NCBI GenBank assembly: GCA_036971715.1
Contig: JAVHJL010000002.1
Coordinates: forward strand, 4,930,501 to 4,994,500
DNA length: 64,000 nucleotides
Origin: Arthrobotrys musiformis
Lineage: Eukaryota > Ascomycota > Orbiliomycetes > Orbiliales > Orbiliaceae
Reading direction: 5' to 3'
Part shown: piece by piece, positions 21,702-33,049 of the stretch
Layout of the letters: each line of letters starts with the position of its first letter
Position numbering within the stretch: the stretch's first letter is position 1
Program-made: the position numbers and the translations under genes
Notes under the pieces: generated by a model
Database searches by the model: none
What the model saw: only the letters and a program-made list of their open reading frames with translations
Told to the model about the DNA's origin: nothing

Positions 21702-23054
21702 ATGTCTACCAGCAACAATCCTTGGACCTTTGGAGCTCCGCTGGAGCCCCGACCTCAGCAACCACCCGCCATCGCCCCGCATGGTTACCATCCCGTCCAG
21801 TTCTGCATGGGCCTCTGGCAGAACTACTGCCCAGACCCCTACCACTGTCCCTTCGGCGCCGTCTGGGTCCGCGAGGACCATTTCTTCCAAGTCCACTGCC
21901 GAGATTCGACCGACGGGACCATCCTCTACGAGGATGAGATCCGGGAAGCCTCCCTCGACTTCAGGTTCGCCGCCGACCAAGTACCTGAGGAGACCTGCAT
22001 CCTCCCCAGCTATGCTGGGGGGCTTTGCAAGACAGGACCCCACTACCCCCGCCCATACGAGGCCCACCTTTTGGCCCCGTACCGGAGGCACCTCCAACAC
22101 ATGGTGCCAAGGTTCGTTCGCAGGCTGGCTTTACGACCCAGCCTGCCGTCTGCTGCCCCGGCTCCAGCCCCGTTGCCGTTGCCGTCGCCGTCGCCGTCGT
22201 TGTTGCCGTCGTCGTCTTCTGGCGGAGGTTCAACCTCCCAGACCGTATGTTATATCCCTTCCTCCTCGTAGTCTCTGATGTCGAACATTGTTGTTTGGTT
22301 TTGCTTTGCTAACAGGAGCGTTCCTTTCTAGAAGATCGTTGCCGTTGGCCCTGGAAAGGGCGAGAAGGAGCGTGCTGTGTTGGGCCCCGCCCCCGATGCC
22401 CCGGTTGTCCCTGCCGTCCCCGCTCTCCCCGCTGCCCCCGTTGCCCTTGCCAACGAGGCCCTTGCTCAGCAGCCAGAGAGCCAGCCAGCCAGCCAGCCAA
22501 CCAACCAACCAGCCAGCCAGCCGGTTGCCAGCCAGCCGTTGCCACCACCCCCACAACCACAACCACAGCCAGCCAAGAAACGTCCCGGCGGTAACGCCGG
22601 CGCCACCGTTTCGGAGGTCGACCCCGCTGCCCCGCTTGTTTGCAAGTGGGGCACTTGCGAGACTGTCTTCGACGGTCAACGGGCGTGCCTTGAGCATATC
22701 AAGGCCGACCACATCAAGAGTCGGCGGAGTCCCGACTACGACTTTACCTGTCGTATCCGTGGGTGTCCTTGCGGTGGCAAGGTTTTCGAAAAGAGAGACA
22801 ACACTGTCTCTCATGTAACGAATGTCGGCTTCGACATTCGTTACGCCGTCTGTTGCTTTCAGCCTCACGGCTGTAAAGTCGCTTTGAAGAGGGAGTGGGA
22901 TCTTCCTAGGCATAGGAAGATCTGCAAGTACCGCCCGGAGGGGTACATCTCGGACGAGGAAGAGGAGGGGAAGCTCTTCATCAGTGCGGCGAAGAGGAAG
23001 AGGGGGAAGAACGACGTTGGTGCTGCTCTTCCTACGAAGATGCAGAAGATTTGA
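21702..23054 (+). CDS. C2H2-like zinc-finger protein with Q/P/A/S-rich linker (2 exons, 421 aa)
   Basis: Exons are 21702-22244 and 22332-23054; the intron is GTATGT...TAG with a CTAAC branch site, phase 0. The other acceptor (CAG 15 nt earlier) gives the wrong frame. Finger-like groups are C43-x5-C49-x10-H60-x4-H65, C285-x4-C290-x12-H303-x4-H308 and C356-x5-C362-x12-H375-x3-C379, with extra Cys at 321, 326 and 328. The linker ~225-261 is made of QPAS/PQ repeats encoded by an AGCC tetranucleotide array. The C-terminus is acidic (SDEEEEG) and then Lys/Arg-rich, probably a nuclear localisation signal. It is likely nuclear and nucleic-acid-binding, but the fingers are atypical and no target is known. 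Its last ~11 codons lie in a segment duplicated downstream. Confidence 0.8.
22479..22522 (+). repeat. AGCC/AACC tetranucleotide array inside the zinc-finger coding exon
   Basis: About eleven 4-nt units (AGCC with AACC variants) lie in frame and encode the QPAS-type linker. Because the unit is 4 nt, only changes by multiples of three units keep the downstream fingers in frame. Confidence 0.85.
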
Positions 23055-23415
23055 GCATGTCTTCGTATACTTTCCTCTTGTTTTCATTCGTATTGGAACA
23101 CACTGGGTGTTCCTGCGAAGATCACAAGAGATGTGGATACGACATGATCATTCCTTCTTGTTTGACTCGTAGGAATCAGCTTTGTCCTGTTTGTCTTGTT
23201 CTCGGTTTTTTTTCTTACCAGGGAGGGATGTTTTGTGCTGCTCTTCCTCAGAAGATCTCAAAAGGCGTAGACCTTGTAAGTACACTTTCCTCTTGCTTTG
23301 AATTGTATGGGGTACGTCAGTATTCCTGCAAGGATCTCAAGGGATGTGGGTACACCTGGCTACTTCCTTTTGCTTTGACTCTGATGGAATCAGCTTTTTA
23401 TGTTTGTTTGAGTCC
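23021..23415 (+). repeat. Imperfect direct duplication (~180-bp copies, offset ~214 bp) at the 3' end of the zinc-finger gene
   Basis: Copy A (about 23021-23200) starts with TGCTGCTCTTCCT inside the last codons of the zinc-finger gene. Copy B (about 23236-23415) starts with the same word. Shared blocks in the same order include ACTTTCCTCTTG, a GTGTTCCTG/GTATTCCTG block before AAGATCACAAG or AAGGATCTCAAG, GATGTGG, TTTGACTC and AATCAGCTTT. Divergence is moderate, so the duplication is not recent. Confidence 0.75.
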
Positions 23416-25163
23416 CTCGCCTGGTCCTGCATTGTTTCGAACGTCTTGCTTTTTTGTTTGTGTTTTTTGTTCTGTTTTTTTCTTTCTGATTCGGGAGTAC
23501 TGTAGCTGCTAGCATTTCTGACATTTATCTTGCCATTTATCTTGCCATTTATTTGATATTTATTGCACATAGCGTACTGTTTTTTTTATTATGGGAGAAA
23601 GCAAGTTTGGGGGGGCGTGCGGAGTTGTTATTTTTTTTTTTAGTTATATTCTTTTTATTAATCCTGTAATTATTATTATTCCTGTAATTGTTATTATTAT
23701 TATTATCCTTATTATTATGTTTCCTTTCCTTTCCCGGAGTCGAGCTCCTGGACTATCATTCCCAAGCTCTATTGTTTTCGCACGATATGTTTTTCAGATT
23801 GATGGGTACCCAGGTCATAGCACGTTATCTGGTTCTGCCTTCTTCCTTCGCCTCGCGTTCATTGTCCTTTTGCTTCTCAGCCTTGTTTCTGCAGCTGTAC
23901 ACCTTCGAGATACTGGATCACTAGCTGGCTAGCTGTTCAGATGTCTTGGGTGCTCTCGTTCGAATTCGCGGTGTTATTTCTGCAATCGCTCTGCTTATGT
24001 GTTTTAATTTAAGGGCACGGTAAGCCCATCTTGTCTTTTTTCTTAGGATGATTTTATGGTGCTCAGGTATTTGTGATATTGATATGTTCTCCTGGTCGCT
24101 TCCTGCATGTCACGGCGTCTATGGGTAAGGCATTTCTACGGCGTTTATGCAATCGATATCTTGCAATTGTAGCTAGATATAGCTTTCGAATCGGGTGGAT
24201 TGAAGTTGCATTTTCCTTTTGTGGTTTCATGTATCACAACACATTTCTACGATTTACCTTCTAGATATAGATCTCTAGATCTATGTAGGGCCTAGGGGGG
24301 TTCGATCTAGCTCTACAGGTACACAAAGTTTACACACCTTGATTTGGTTCTTTGTGTCGCTATGTATCCTAGAACCGAGCTAAAACGATTTTAGGTACCA
24401 GAATCGTGGAAGAAGGACTCGTAGTGTGGTATTTTTCTCGATGCAGTAAACGTGTGTCAGTAGCGAAAGGCGCGTGGTTCAACATCGTAGCAAATGGCTA
24501 TCGTCTGGATAGCCCTTTCGGATGAGAGGGCTTTATTCCTAAAGCGACAGACGAAGAATCCTTTTGTAGAGTTACAGAAAGTCTGGCAACTGTTGGAAGC
24601 TCGACATCTACGTGACCCGAATCTCAAATAGTGACAAGCGATATGCTATACGTATCAGTACATGTCATGTAGTCTTGAGACTACATAGTACATACGCAAA
24701 ATTTAAAGCCAGAGACATGTTTAAACTAAGGAAGATCCTTTCCGTATCTTGTCCTAGTCCTTTCCGAATCCAGGCAATGCTAATGGATCGTGAAGCATTC
24801 GTTGGTGCTATGAGAACTCTTACAATTAGTTTCACAGCTAGTTTGTATCGAACGTATCCTTATATACCTGTTTCATTTTCTCCTTTCCCAATTCTTTTAG
24901 AGAGAATCGGGATTTAAGGCTTTGTATCGATATAGGTAGGCTACGGCGTGAATGTTTCGACGGCTCGAACTTGTATGTTCGTGGAGGGACTTCGATAGAG
25001 GAAATTGCAGCCCTGAGGTATACCCCCATTTTATCATCATAAAGCTCTAGGCTTTCACCTTAGCCTCGCAGGGTCTTTCGAGTCATTTCATTGTCCTTTC
25101 ATCGCGAGTCTCGAGTAGGGCAAATATATCAAAATCCGTCGACCATCAGGGGTTCTCACTGAA
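23416..25163. other. Intergenic, T-rich and with ATT microsatellite
   Basis: No gene was recognised in this 1.7 kb. It has T-runs, a TTA/ATT-rich stretch at about 23666-23717, and AT-rich sequence up to the next start. The small open frames are T-run artefacts. Confidence 0.5.
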
Positions 25164-26474
25164 ATGCAGCAATCTCCAAGCCTCAGACGAAGCAAGGCCG
25201 CTCATAACCTTAGAGAGAAAGCTCCACCCCGACCCCCAGTTACACCCGAAGAACTCCGCAAACGTATATCAGACTTCCTGGACGGCCGAAACCCCCACGA
25301 TGTCGTGGAACATGAAACCCCAGAGTCCCTACTACCCCTCTTATCCAGCATCATACTCCTAAGATCTGGAGACGAGCAGATAGCGCAATTACCTCTTCTC
25401 CGCCAATTCTTTGATTTCACGAAACAATGCAGGAAAAGTGTAGGTCCCAGGAGGATTATCGCTTCGCTTCCTCGTCATACAGCCATCTGGTATACGACTC
25501 TACTCACCACATTTTCGAACATCATCGAGAAGGAGGATACATCGCTTAATATTTTAAGATTCATCTTTGCTGAAGAGTTAGGTATCGAAGAAGAGTCCGA
25601 TGAGACGAAAAAGATGGTGGTGATGGTCATGGCGGATTTACCCTTCAATGTGGAAAATTGGGTAAACCTTTGGATTGCATTGATACAGGCGATTTGGGGC
25701 GGTATATGGCAGGCTACGCTATTCGTGAGAAGGTTAAGAGATGGGATGGTGTTGGGAAAGGGGGCAGACTGGATGCCTGCGAGGGCTAGAGAGATGCAAT
25801 GGGCGCAATGGCAGATTGCGAGGCAGGCGGGGATGGCAGATAATATTCTCGAGGAGAGAGAGGATGCTATGCTTCGGCAAAGGGAGATTGTAAGTAAAAC
25901 TACGCCGAATCCTGAGACACCGGCTATTGAAACGCCGACACAACCGGGGAAAGTACTGAATCGCAAAGAAAACTCCGAGACAACCCCGAGCAAATTACCG
26001 ACTCAGCCGCCACAGAAAGGTATAGGTGAAAGAAGGGTTCCCGAACGCGAAAGGCGCCCAAGGGCGATATACTTGCCTCGAACGTCGCCGGAACTGAAAC
26101 CAGCACCGTCGAAGATAGACCAAATAGTTGGTCAATATGCCAAGTTACCTCGTCTAAAGTGGGATAAAGAAGGAGAATGGAAAAAGGAGTTAGCTCGCCA
26201 GAAGAAGTCGGAGGAAGAGTTTAATTTTAAACTCAGGGAAAGGTATCGCGAGATCCGGGAAAAGGAGAATTTGATCAAGATGGCGGCTCGGGGTGCTGTA
26301 CACGGAGAAATTGATGAAGCTGAAAAGATTCTAAGGGCTGGGGCTGTAGATGAGCTTTCAGCGCTTCATAGAAGGATCCTGGAACAGGATAAGGAACTTG
26401 AGGATACTACTTTTGAGAAGTGGGCGGGGGAGTTACTGGCGGAAGGCGAAGAGGAGGAGTACGACGACGACTGA
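25164..26474 (+). CDS. Orphan protein with helical core, charged coiled-coil C-terminus and acidic tail (436 aa)
   Basis: I do not recognise the family. The frame is intact and intronless with strongly protein-like composition. Residues 1-30 are basic and Pro-rich. Residues ~30-200 look alpha-helical and include an amphipathic hydrophobic helix around 166-195 (WVNLWIALIQAIWGGIW). Residues ~235-320 are Pro/Thr/Lys-rich and probably disordered. Residues ~325-425 are highly charged and coiled-coil-like. The protein ends in a Glu/Asp run. There is no signal peptide or clear TM. A scaffold-type or nuclear role is possible, but nothing in the sequence settles it. Confidence 0.75.
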   Translation: MQQSPSLRRSKAAHNLREKAPPRPPVTPEELRKRISDFLDGRNPHDVVEHETPESLLPLLSSIILLRSGDEQIAQLPLLRQFFDFTKQCRKSVGPRRIIASLPRHTAIWYTTLLTTFSNIIEKEDTSLNILRFIFAEELGIEEESDETKKMVVMVMADLPFNVENWVNLWIALIQAIWGGIWQATLFVRRLRDGMVLGKGADWMPARAREMQWAQWQIARQAGMADNILEEREDAMLRQREIVSKTTPNPETPAIETPTQPGKVLNRKENSETTPSKLPTQPPQKGIGERRVPERERRPRAIYLPRTSPELKPAPSKIDQIVGQYAKLPRLKWDKEGEWKKELARQKKSEEEFNFKLRERYREIREKENLIKMAARGAVHGEIDEAEKILRAGAVDELSALHRRILEQDKELEDTTFEKWAGELLAEGEEEEYDDD

Positions 26475-28487
26475 GACATTTGTTGTATTTACGAAGTACA
26501 TTCAGGGAACGGTGTGCCCCTACATGTCGAAGAGTTGAGAGTTGGTGGCGCTCGAGCTTTTTATGGGATATTCCGTCCCAGGAGGACGGCTGCAGGCTGC
26601 ATATCGCCATCGAACCAAATAAATTATTAATGACTTGAGTAATAGGCCGAAAGTTAAACGAGAAGAGGTAGATGCTTTATAGCGACACAATTCAATCGTT
26701 CATTGAGAATTCGAACATTCGATGGAAGAAAATTTTAAGTTATTCAAATTCCGGAGCCATTGCCTTTTCTGTCGAAAGTCTTATTTGTGGCTTGCAGAAA
26801 ATGTCTTATTTACACTATGTGGTAATGGCTCCGAAAACCTGGCTGCTGGCGTTGCAGATAGAAGGGTACCGAAAGCCCCTCTTAGTTACACCCATAACGT
26901 TCGTTTGCATTTGGCAGAGAGATCTGGAGGCTTGTTGTATTTTCCTTTTGGGAAGTGGGCCGTCCAAACATGTGAAAGTCGCCCGCAGGGAACCCCTGTT
27001 TCAGGTCGATGCAGGTAGACGGATCGATTCGAATTGCCTCTTCGCGGTGCTCTGCAATCGCAAGCTTTAGCTGTCGAGGTACGGCTGAACGGCCGACGGA
27101 CGCTGACTCGACTTTCGCGGCATCATGGAGCTGTGACATAACTATACGCTTCCCACATGTGCGTGTGGATGGCAAATAATTCTGCAGCTAACTACGAGTA
27201 ATGGACACTCCAGAGAAACAGGGTGATTGCAAGGGAAAGGAGCGAATCATTCGATAGTAGTCTGCGCTCGGACAAACGGCCATGCGAAGTTGAGACAGTG
27301 CCATGGCTTATGGCCCTATTGGCAGCCTGTACTTCATATCAAACTCAAACGATTAGGATCACCCAGGTAATTGAGCTGAACTGAGAGGCCATCATTTCAG
27401 CGGCATAATTTTTCCGAATGACGCCAAAGTATCAAAAGTGTATCTAGTGTAACTGTACTATCTCTTTGGAAAAGCTACTAAAGTTAAACGGTTGAATTCC
27501 GTAATCAAAACGCTGCTGCGCTAAGGAACGAAATGCAACAAAGTTTCCCAAGTAAAGTTTTTTTCTAGAAGTCCACGGACGTCTAGTCTGAGGTATTTAT
27601 ATCAACGACCAAGATCTGGGCCCTTTCCAACCCCCTATCACACACTGCATCCATAGCAGACATAATATTCTCGAGGGAATGTCTTAGTAACACTCATATT
27701 GAGCCGGCCTCGTGGCAATCCTTCCATTATCCTCGGATGAAGGGTGATATGGTTAGGGTTTCGTTACATACAACACAGTTTTTCCGCTTTTTTGGTACAC
27801 AGACCTCTCCTATGTCTGGTCCGGTCAGGACAAGTGCCACATTCGGCCCACGATCTTTCCACGCGACCCACTTACCTGGAGCTTGGGCCTCTTCTGTAAC
27901 TGTGGTTGACACTTTCGGTTGACGAATATCCCATCTTTATTGACTAGCCGCTCGGAGACTCCGTTCTAGTTCTTGCTACTATCAAAAATGACATTTGAAC
28001 ACTTGTTTGTAAGACCCACGAGGCAACCAGCATTCCGGCAGGCAGGCCGGGAATCTATGGGCTTGAGGAACCATGCATTCAAATTTCCAGACCTCGCATA
28101 CACACATCTGCATGAAGCAGGGGAGTTTCCAGTCTCCCCGCACTTTATTGAGGGTCCACATCGTCGTACGACGATGGTCCTTAGCATCTGGAACTCCTTT
28201 TTTGCCATTTCTTTTCTGTGTTTTCTCAACGACCCTGTCCATATAATCCCCATCCATTCCCCGCCTACCCCAGGCCTTGGAAGTTTTGGGACTTTTTCGC
28301 TGCCAAAGTTTCCCAATCGAAAATCCGGGGAAAGAAAAAAAGAGGATAGTTAACAGACGGGGCTTCTCTTTTTTGTTTTTTGTTTTCTTCCTCACCTGAT
28401 CAACAAACCAACCTGCGACGGTATAGCTTCTAGACAGCCTTGCGTCTGCAGCTTTTCTGCAGCCAGGCACCTAACCAACGTTTCAAG
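26475..28487. other. 2 kb intergenic region, no gene recognised
   Basis: The short open frames on both strands lack motifs and splice continuity. The last part is the promoter of the rhodopsin-domain gene at 28488 and contains several T-runs. Confidence 0.5.
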
Positions 28488-30397
28488 ATGGCCGACAGAG
28501 GAACCCGGCCGCCGCCAGAGGTTCTTGCATCATGGCCTACACCCAACTATGTCAACCCGGAAAATCAGACAGCGCAGCTCATGGCCATCGAAATTACACT
28601 ATGTTCAGTCACTTCTATTGTTATGTTCCTCAGGCTGTATAGCAGAGGGGTTCTCACAAAAAGTATTGGATTGGACGACTGGTTAATGACTGCAGCCTTG
28701 GTAAGTCGGCACGATATCAATTCTCAATTTTTCTTCAGCATGTGGTCGCATTTGTGGTATTTTCGTCCCGAACGTGTTGTGCCGACAAAACACATGTTGG
28801 TCCACATGTCTGTTGGAGATGCCGACGACGCGACGTCGACGTTGAAAATGCCTCCACATCCATAAAGTCCTTTACTAATGGGGTTTTCCGTATAAGGTCT
28901 TTGCAATAGGACTCACATCAGCGAATTGTCTGGCTCCGCAGTGGGGCTGGGGGGTCCATTTGTACGACTTCAAAGCCGAATGGCTCGTCCCCGCTCGAAA
29001 AGTAAGTTTAACCTCGGCTACACACATTCCCCTTTCACATTAGCCCTTAAATTATGGGCCTGGTCTCCACACCCCCCAGAAACCCGCCCCGGATTTCTGC
29101 TTTCCCCGGATATCTTGTTCAGCTCATATGTAGGTGGAATTACATATGGGGCACGAGGAAGGGACCTGCATGAATAAATTTGAAAAGAAGTAAAACTAAC
29201 CGAGGCATCGTGCGTTTTTTTATTATAGCTTGCCGTTGCGACTGAAGTTTTGTTCGTCCCGTGCGTCGGCTTGACAAAACTTTCAATCTTGGCCTTTTAC
29301 CACCGGGTGTTCTCTTCCAAGTCATTTAGGTGGTTCGTATATGCAGGTGTTGCATATACGATCGTTTATTCCATTTCCTCGATCGTTGTGGTCTTCCTGC
29401 AAGCTATCCCGCTACGAGCCTATTGGGATAAGTCTATCCATGGAAAATTTATCGATGGGCAGCTGGCGTTTATGATATTTGGCGTGCTTAATTGCGCAAG
29501 TGACCTTTGTAAGTTTTCACCCCTCATATCTTTATCGACAATTAGCTTTTTGCAATCGGCACTCTTGCTTATGATACGGCGTATAGATGTCTTCTTCCTT
29601 CCTATCAGAGAGGTCTGGGGCATTCAGCTTCCTAAGAAACAAAGGCTTGGTCTCATCCTCGTCTTCGCTTTGGGTTCCATGTATGTTTTCGCCCGAGCTA
29701 TACCTTGTCTGTCAAGTAGCAGTACTAACACAAGCCTTGCAGAGTATGTATCGCTGGTATCATCAGAATATACTACATATGGATTGTTTTCTCACCCACC
29801 AACTGGGATTTCACCTGTAAGTCGGACGGAACCGACACTCTTCAACACTTCGCCTCCCTCAACCATCACTAATCATATCTATCGCTTCTAGACCAAGGTG
29901 GACCCCTTTATATCGTAACAGCAATTGAAGGCGACCTAGGCATCCTTTGCGCCTCATTACCTGCTCTAAAGCCTCTAATACACCGCTACGCTCCCGGCCT
30001 CCTTAGCTCCGGCCACGGACGTTCTAGACCCTCGGGTGTTTCTCCAAGCTACCGTCTTTCCTCATACGATGCCGACCGACGGCGAGATACGCGAAGGATT
30101 ACAGGCGTAGGGGGCGGCCCCGGTCTCGCTAGCTACAAATTAACGAGCAGCGTAACGAGTCCCACAATGTTGAATAACGACAGTGAAGAGAATATTTTGC
30201 CTTTGCAAGGGCAAGCTGGGTGGGAGTCTGCGACAGGGTCGAACGATGGGAGCAACAACGGGTCTGCCGCCCCGGTTAATGGAATTGGGAAGAAAGTGGA
30301 GATCGAGGTTACGGTGGAGAATATTCCTTACTCGAAGGAAGATGACTTAGAAAAGGGCGGTTCGATGAGTCCGACAACGGGTCATAGAAGGGTATGA
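28488..30397 (+). CDS. Seven-TM rhodopsin-domain (SAT4/PTH11-type) integral membrane protein (6 exons, 423 aa)
   Basis: Exons are 28488-28700, 28897-29001, 29229-29508, 29587-29680, 29743-29816 and 29892-30397. Donors are GTAAGT or GTATGT, with clear TACTAAC/TACTAAT branch sites. The fungal rhodopsin-domain pattern is plain: first TM with RLYSRG, then IGLDDWLM; TKLSILAFYHRVF; a Trp/Asp-rich loop (AYWDKSIHG); LPIREVWG; GSIVCIAGIIRIYYI; and the closing EGDLGILCASLPALKPL. Seven TM segments fit. The ~150-residue tail is Ser/Gly/Arg-rich, then acidic, and presumably cytosolic. The family includes Pth11-like putative receptors, but most members have no known ligand. A second member lies at 40994-42515. 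Confidence 0.9.
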
Positions 30398-30974
30398 CAT
30401 CGTCTGGAACTCTTTTTGTAATGAACTTTCTTGTTGTTTTTGTTTCAATACTAGGCCTGGGTTCAAGATCCGGTTGTGCATGTGCTCTTTTGCATTTTTC
30501 TTGGGTATGCATAGGTATCAGCGATTGGACGGTATTTTTTTATGGTATACCTACGCCCGGCTATGGGCAATTTAATTTTAATTCATGAGGGCGCACGTGC
30601 ACACATTTATAATTGGCGTAGACGACTCGGTGTAACGTTACAAGCATGTACGCATGGGGTGCTAATCTCTATCGACGACGATATCGATAGCTAATAGGCC
30701 ACCTGAAAAGGATGCTAGGATTGGTATGGATGACAAGGACGGTCGCGAGAGTGCTTACGCGAGAAAATGCAACAAAGTGACAACTCCAAAAACTCCAATT
30801 ATGATATTAATGCAGCCAAAGACCCAGATATGTATATACAGAATGGCCTCATCCCATAATCGGGAGGGACCTCATGCATGGCTATAATGAACTTTTATAC
30901 CGTTTATCCCTATAATCGTACAATAACTTCCCCTCAAAACCCTATGGCCCATTACCGCTCCTCAAATAGAATCA
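30398..30974. other. Convergent 3' spacer between rhodopsin-domain and transporter genes
   Basis: AT-rich sequence with no gene; it holds the 3' ends of both neighbours. Confidence 0.5.
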
Positions 30975-33049
30975 TTACTGATGTTTCTCATTCACATGAG
31001 TAATCTCTGCAGTCGTATGCTCAATAACATCGTGATCAGCTGGTCGGCCAGCAGTTCGTTGGAAGTAAGCTTCAACATGCTCGTTCCAGACGATAGGGCA
31101 ACCTTCCTCAGCATGGCCCTCCTTAACTTTGCTTCTACCTTCTTCCCATTCGGCTCGCATCTCCGAGATTTTCATTTTGTAGTCCCTGTCAGGGTTGTAC
31201 TGCTTGCCGATACCCATCCATCGCTCCCAGAGACTAAGGTGGTTCTTGTGGACGGCAACACCGCAGTATTCCTCGCCACGGCCTTGACGGATATACCTCC
31301 ATCTCCTTTCTTGCTCGGAAAGATCGAGACCGGTGGTATCCGGGAGCCAGATCCAAGTCATGATGGCACCAGCGAGACCGAACCATGGGACGACGTAGAA
31401 TTTGGTCTGGGTATCGATATAGCTGTACAGAATGGCGGCGGCAACGGCTCCGAGCTTACCGACAGCAGCACCAAAGCCATGGGCAGAGGCGCGAACGGAG
31501 GCTGGGTAGACCTCAGCAGCGACAAGGAATGTGACAGAGTTTGGACCGAACTGGTTGAAGAAGGAGGAGAGGAAGTACATGGCCTGGAAACCGTAAATGT
31601 GTTCTCTGGATGTGAAATACTTGAATGCAAAGGCTGGGATGATGAAGAGGATGAAGTCAAACATGAAACCGACGATTTGCATACGCTTTCTCCCGTAGAG
31701 TTTGTTATCGATGAGGAGGGAGGCGAGATAGTAGCCGACCATTGAGACGCTGACGTTGACAAGATTCCATTTCCAGCCAGTCATGACGGAGTGGTCGTCC
31801 GGGGTGATGACTTTGATGAACTCGGACTGGAAGAGCTTGTTGCCATAGAAGAAAACATCGTTTGCGAACCAGGTGCCGGCAGTGGCAAACATTCTACCGC
31901 CGAAGTGGGTGAAAGTGAGTTTTAAGGATTCAAGATCGTAGCCGGTGACCTTGGATTTCTTTTTTTGAGTGTCAAGTTCCTGGTTTGTATTCTTGAGGAA
32001 CATTCTGTGCCAAACAAGGGCGGCGGTACCAATAGCTGGGATTGCGAAGCTGACTCTGAAGGCAATCTGTACGGCCTTTTCCGAGTAGGGAGGGTGACCG
32101 CTGCCATTGGCAATAAGAAGGACGACCATCAGGACAACAACGTTCCAGAATTGGCCCCAACCCTGCATCAAAAAGGCAGAGGTGACGGAGCGACCACGGT
32201 GTAGGCGATCTTCCTTTGTTGATACGACGCCAGTACCAGTTCGGCTTTCCATACTCATGGTGGCTGTCATGGGATATTCTCCGCCGACGCCGATGCCGTA
32301 GATGAAAAGACACCAGGCATAGCAGATGACCCATCCATTCAAGGATGTTCCCCAAGAAGCAGTAAGAAGCACCAAACCCAAGAACATGATAACGGCATCC
32401 TGAACCAAACCGAACTTTCGGCCAACCCTGTCATCTCATGTTAGTTTACGACCTAATAATGAGGGCCGTGTGAAAATTTGCTTACCAGTCACCCTGGATT
32501 CCGACCAAGATCTGACCGACCATGATACCGGCAACTTCAAGGTATTCGATAGAATTAACCCATCTTGCGTCGCAGACCCCATGGGTATCCCAACACTCCT
32601 TCCAGACTGCTTTGAACAGCGGCTTGATGTTTCCGATGGAAAAAAGGACGTATCTACGGAAACAAATTAGCTAAGTTTTCTACGCCGTGGAGGCAAATCA
32701 AACAGCAAGTAACTTACCCTTCCAGTCCCAAGCCAGCACCAGGAAGAACAGCGCTTTTGAAGTAAGTGATCAAGGGGGAAAATGGGTTCTTCTTAGCATC
32801 CGCCCATATTTCCCCCAATTCCCTCTTACCCTCAACAAAGATGTCATAATTGAGAACGAATCGCACCCTTTCGGTGAACGGCAGGTCGGCCCAATATGTG
32901 CCGTCTACATCATAGCTGTCTTCTGGGAGAAGGATAGGATCGAAGACAGCTCTATCAGGAAGACTGTCCGTGCTTGAGCTATCGACAGAATATGTAGTAG
33001 CTTCGTTTGCCGCTTTTAACGGCGGCGAGTCTGACGGTGATGTACTCAT
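30975..33049 (-). CDS. MFS transporter of the phosphate:H+ symporter type (3 exons, 650 aa)
   Basis: Exons on the minus strand are 33049-32718, 32653-32486 and 32427-30975, joined in frame; the introns are GTAAGT...TAG and GTAAGC...CAG. After a ~100-residue acidic N-terminal extension, the MFS core shows the TM2-TM3 signature GDWVGRKFG and GIGVGGEYPMTAT, which parallels the GGDYP region of Pho84-type phosphate permeases. Later come a charged central loop, YFTSREHIYG and FFNQFGPNSVTFLVAAEVYP-type TM11 sequence. The cytosolic tail ends in EKHQ. Likely plasma-membrane uptake of phosphate or an organophosphate; the exact substrate is not decided by sequence. CACGTT words (minus strand at 33174-33169; plus at 33681) resemble weak Pho4/NUC-1 sites, which is suggestive only. 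Confidence 0.87.

Noticed and set aside
22230..23087. 285-codon minus-strand frame over the zinc-finger exon
   Set aside because: Caused by repeats (Trp/Leu/Gly-rich translation of AGCC array); the plus strand has Cys/His fingers and proper splice sites.
31358..31762. Open frames inside the transporter gene on both strands
   Set aside because: Shadows of the long third exon of the MFS gene.
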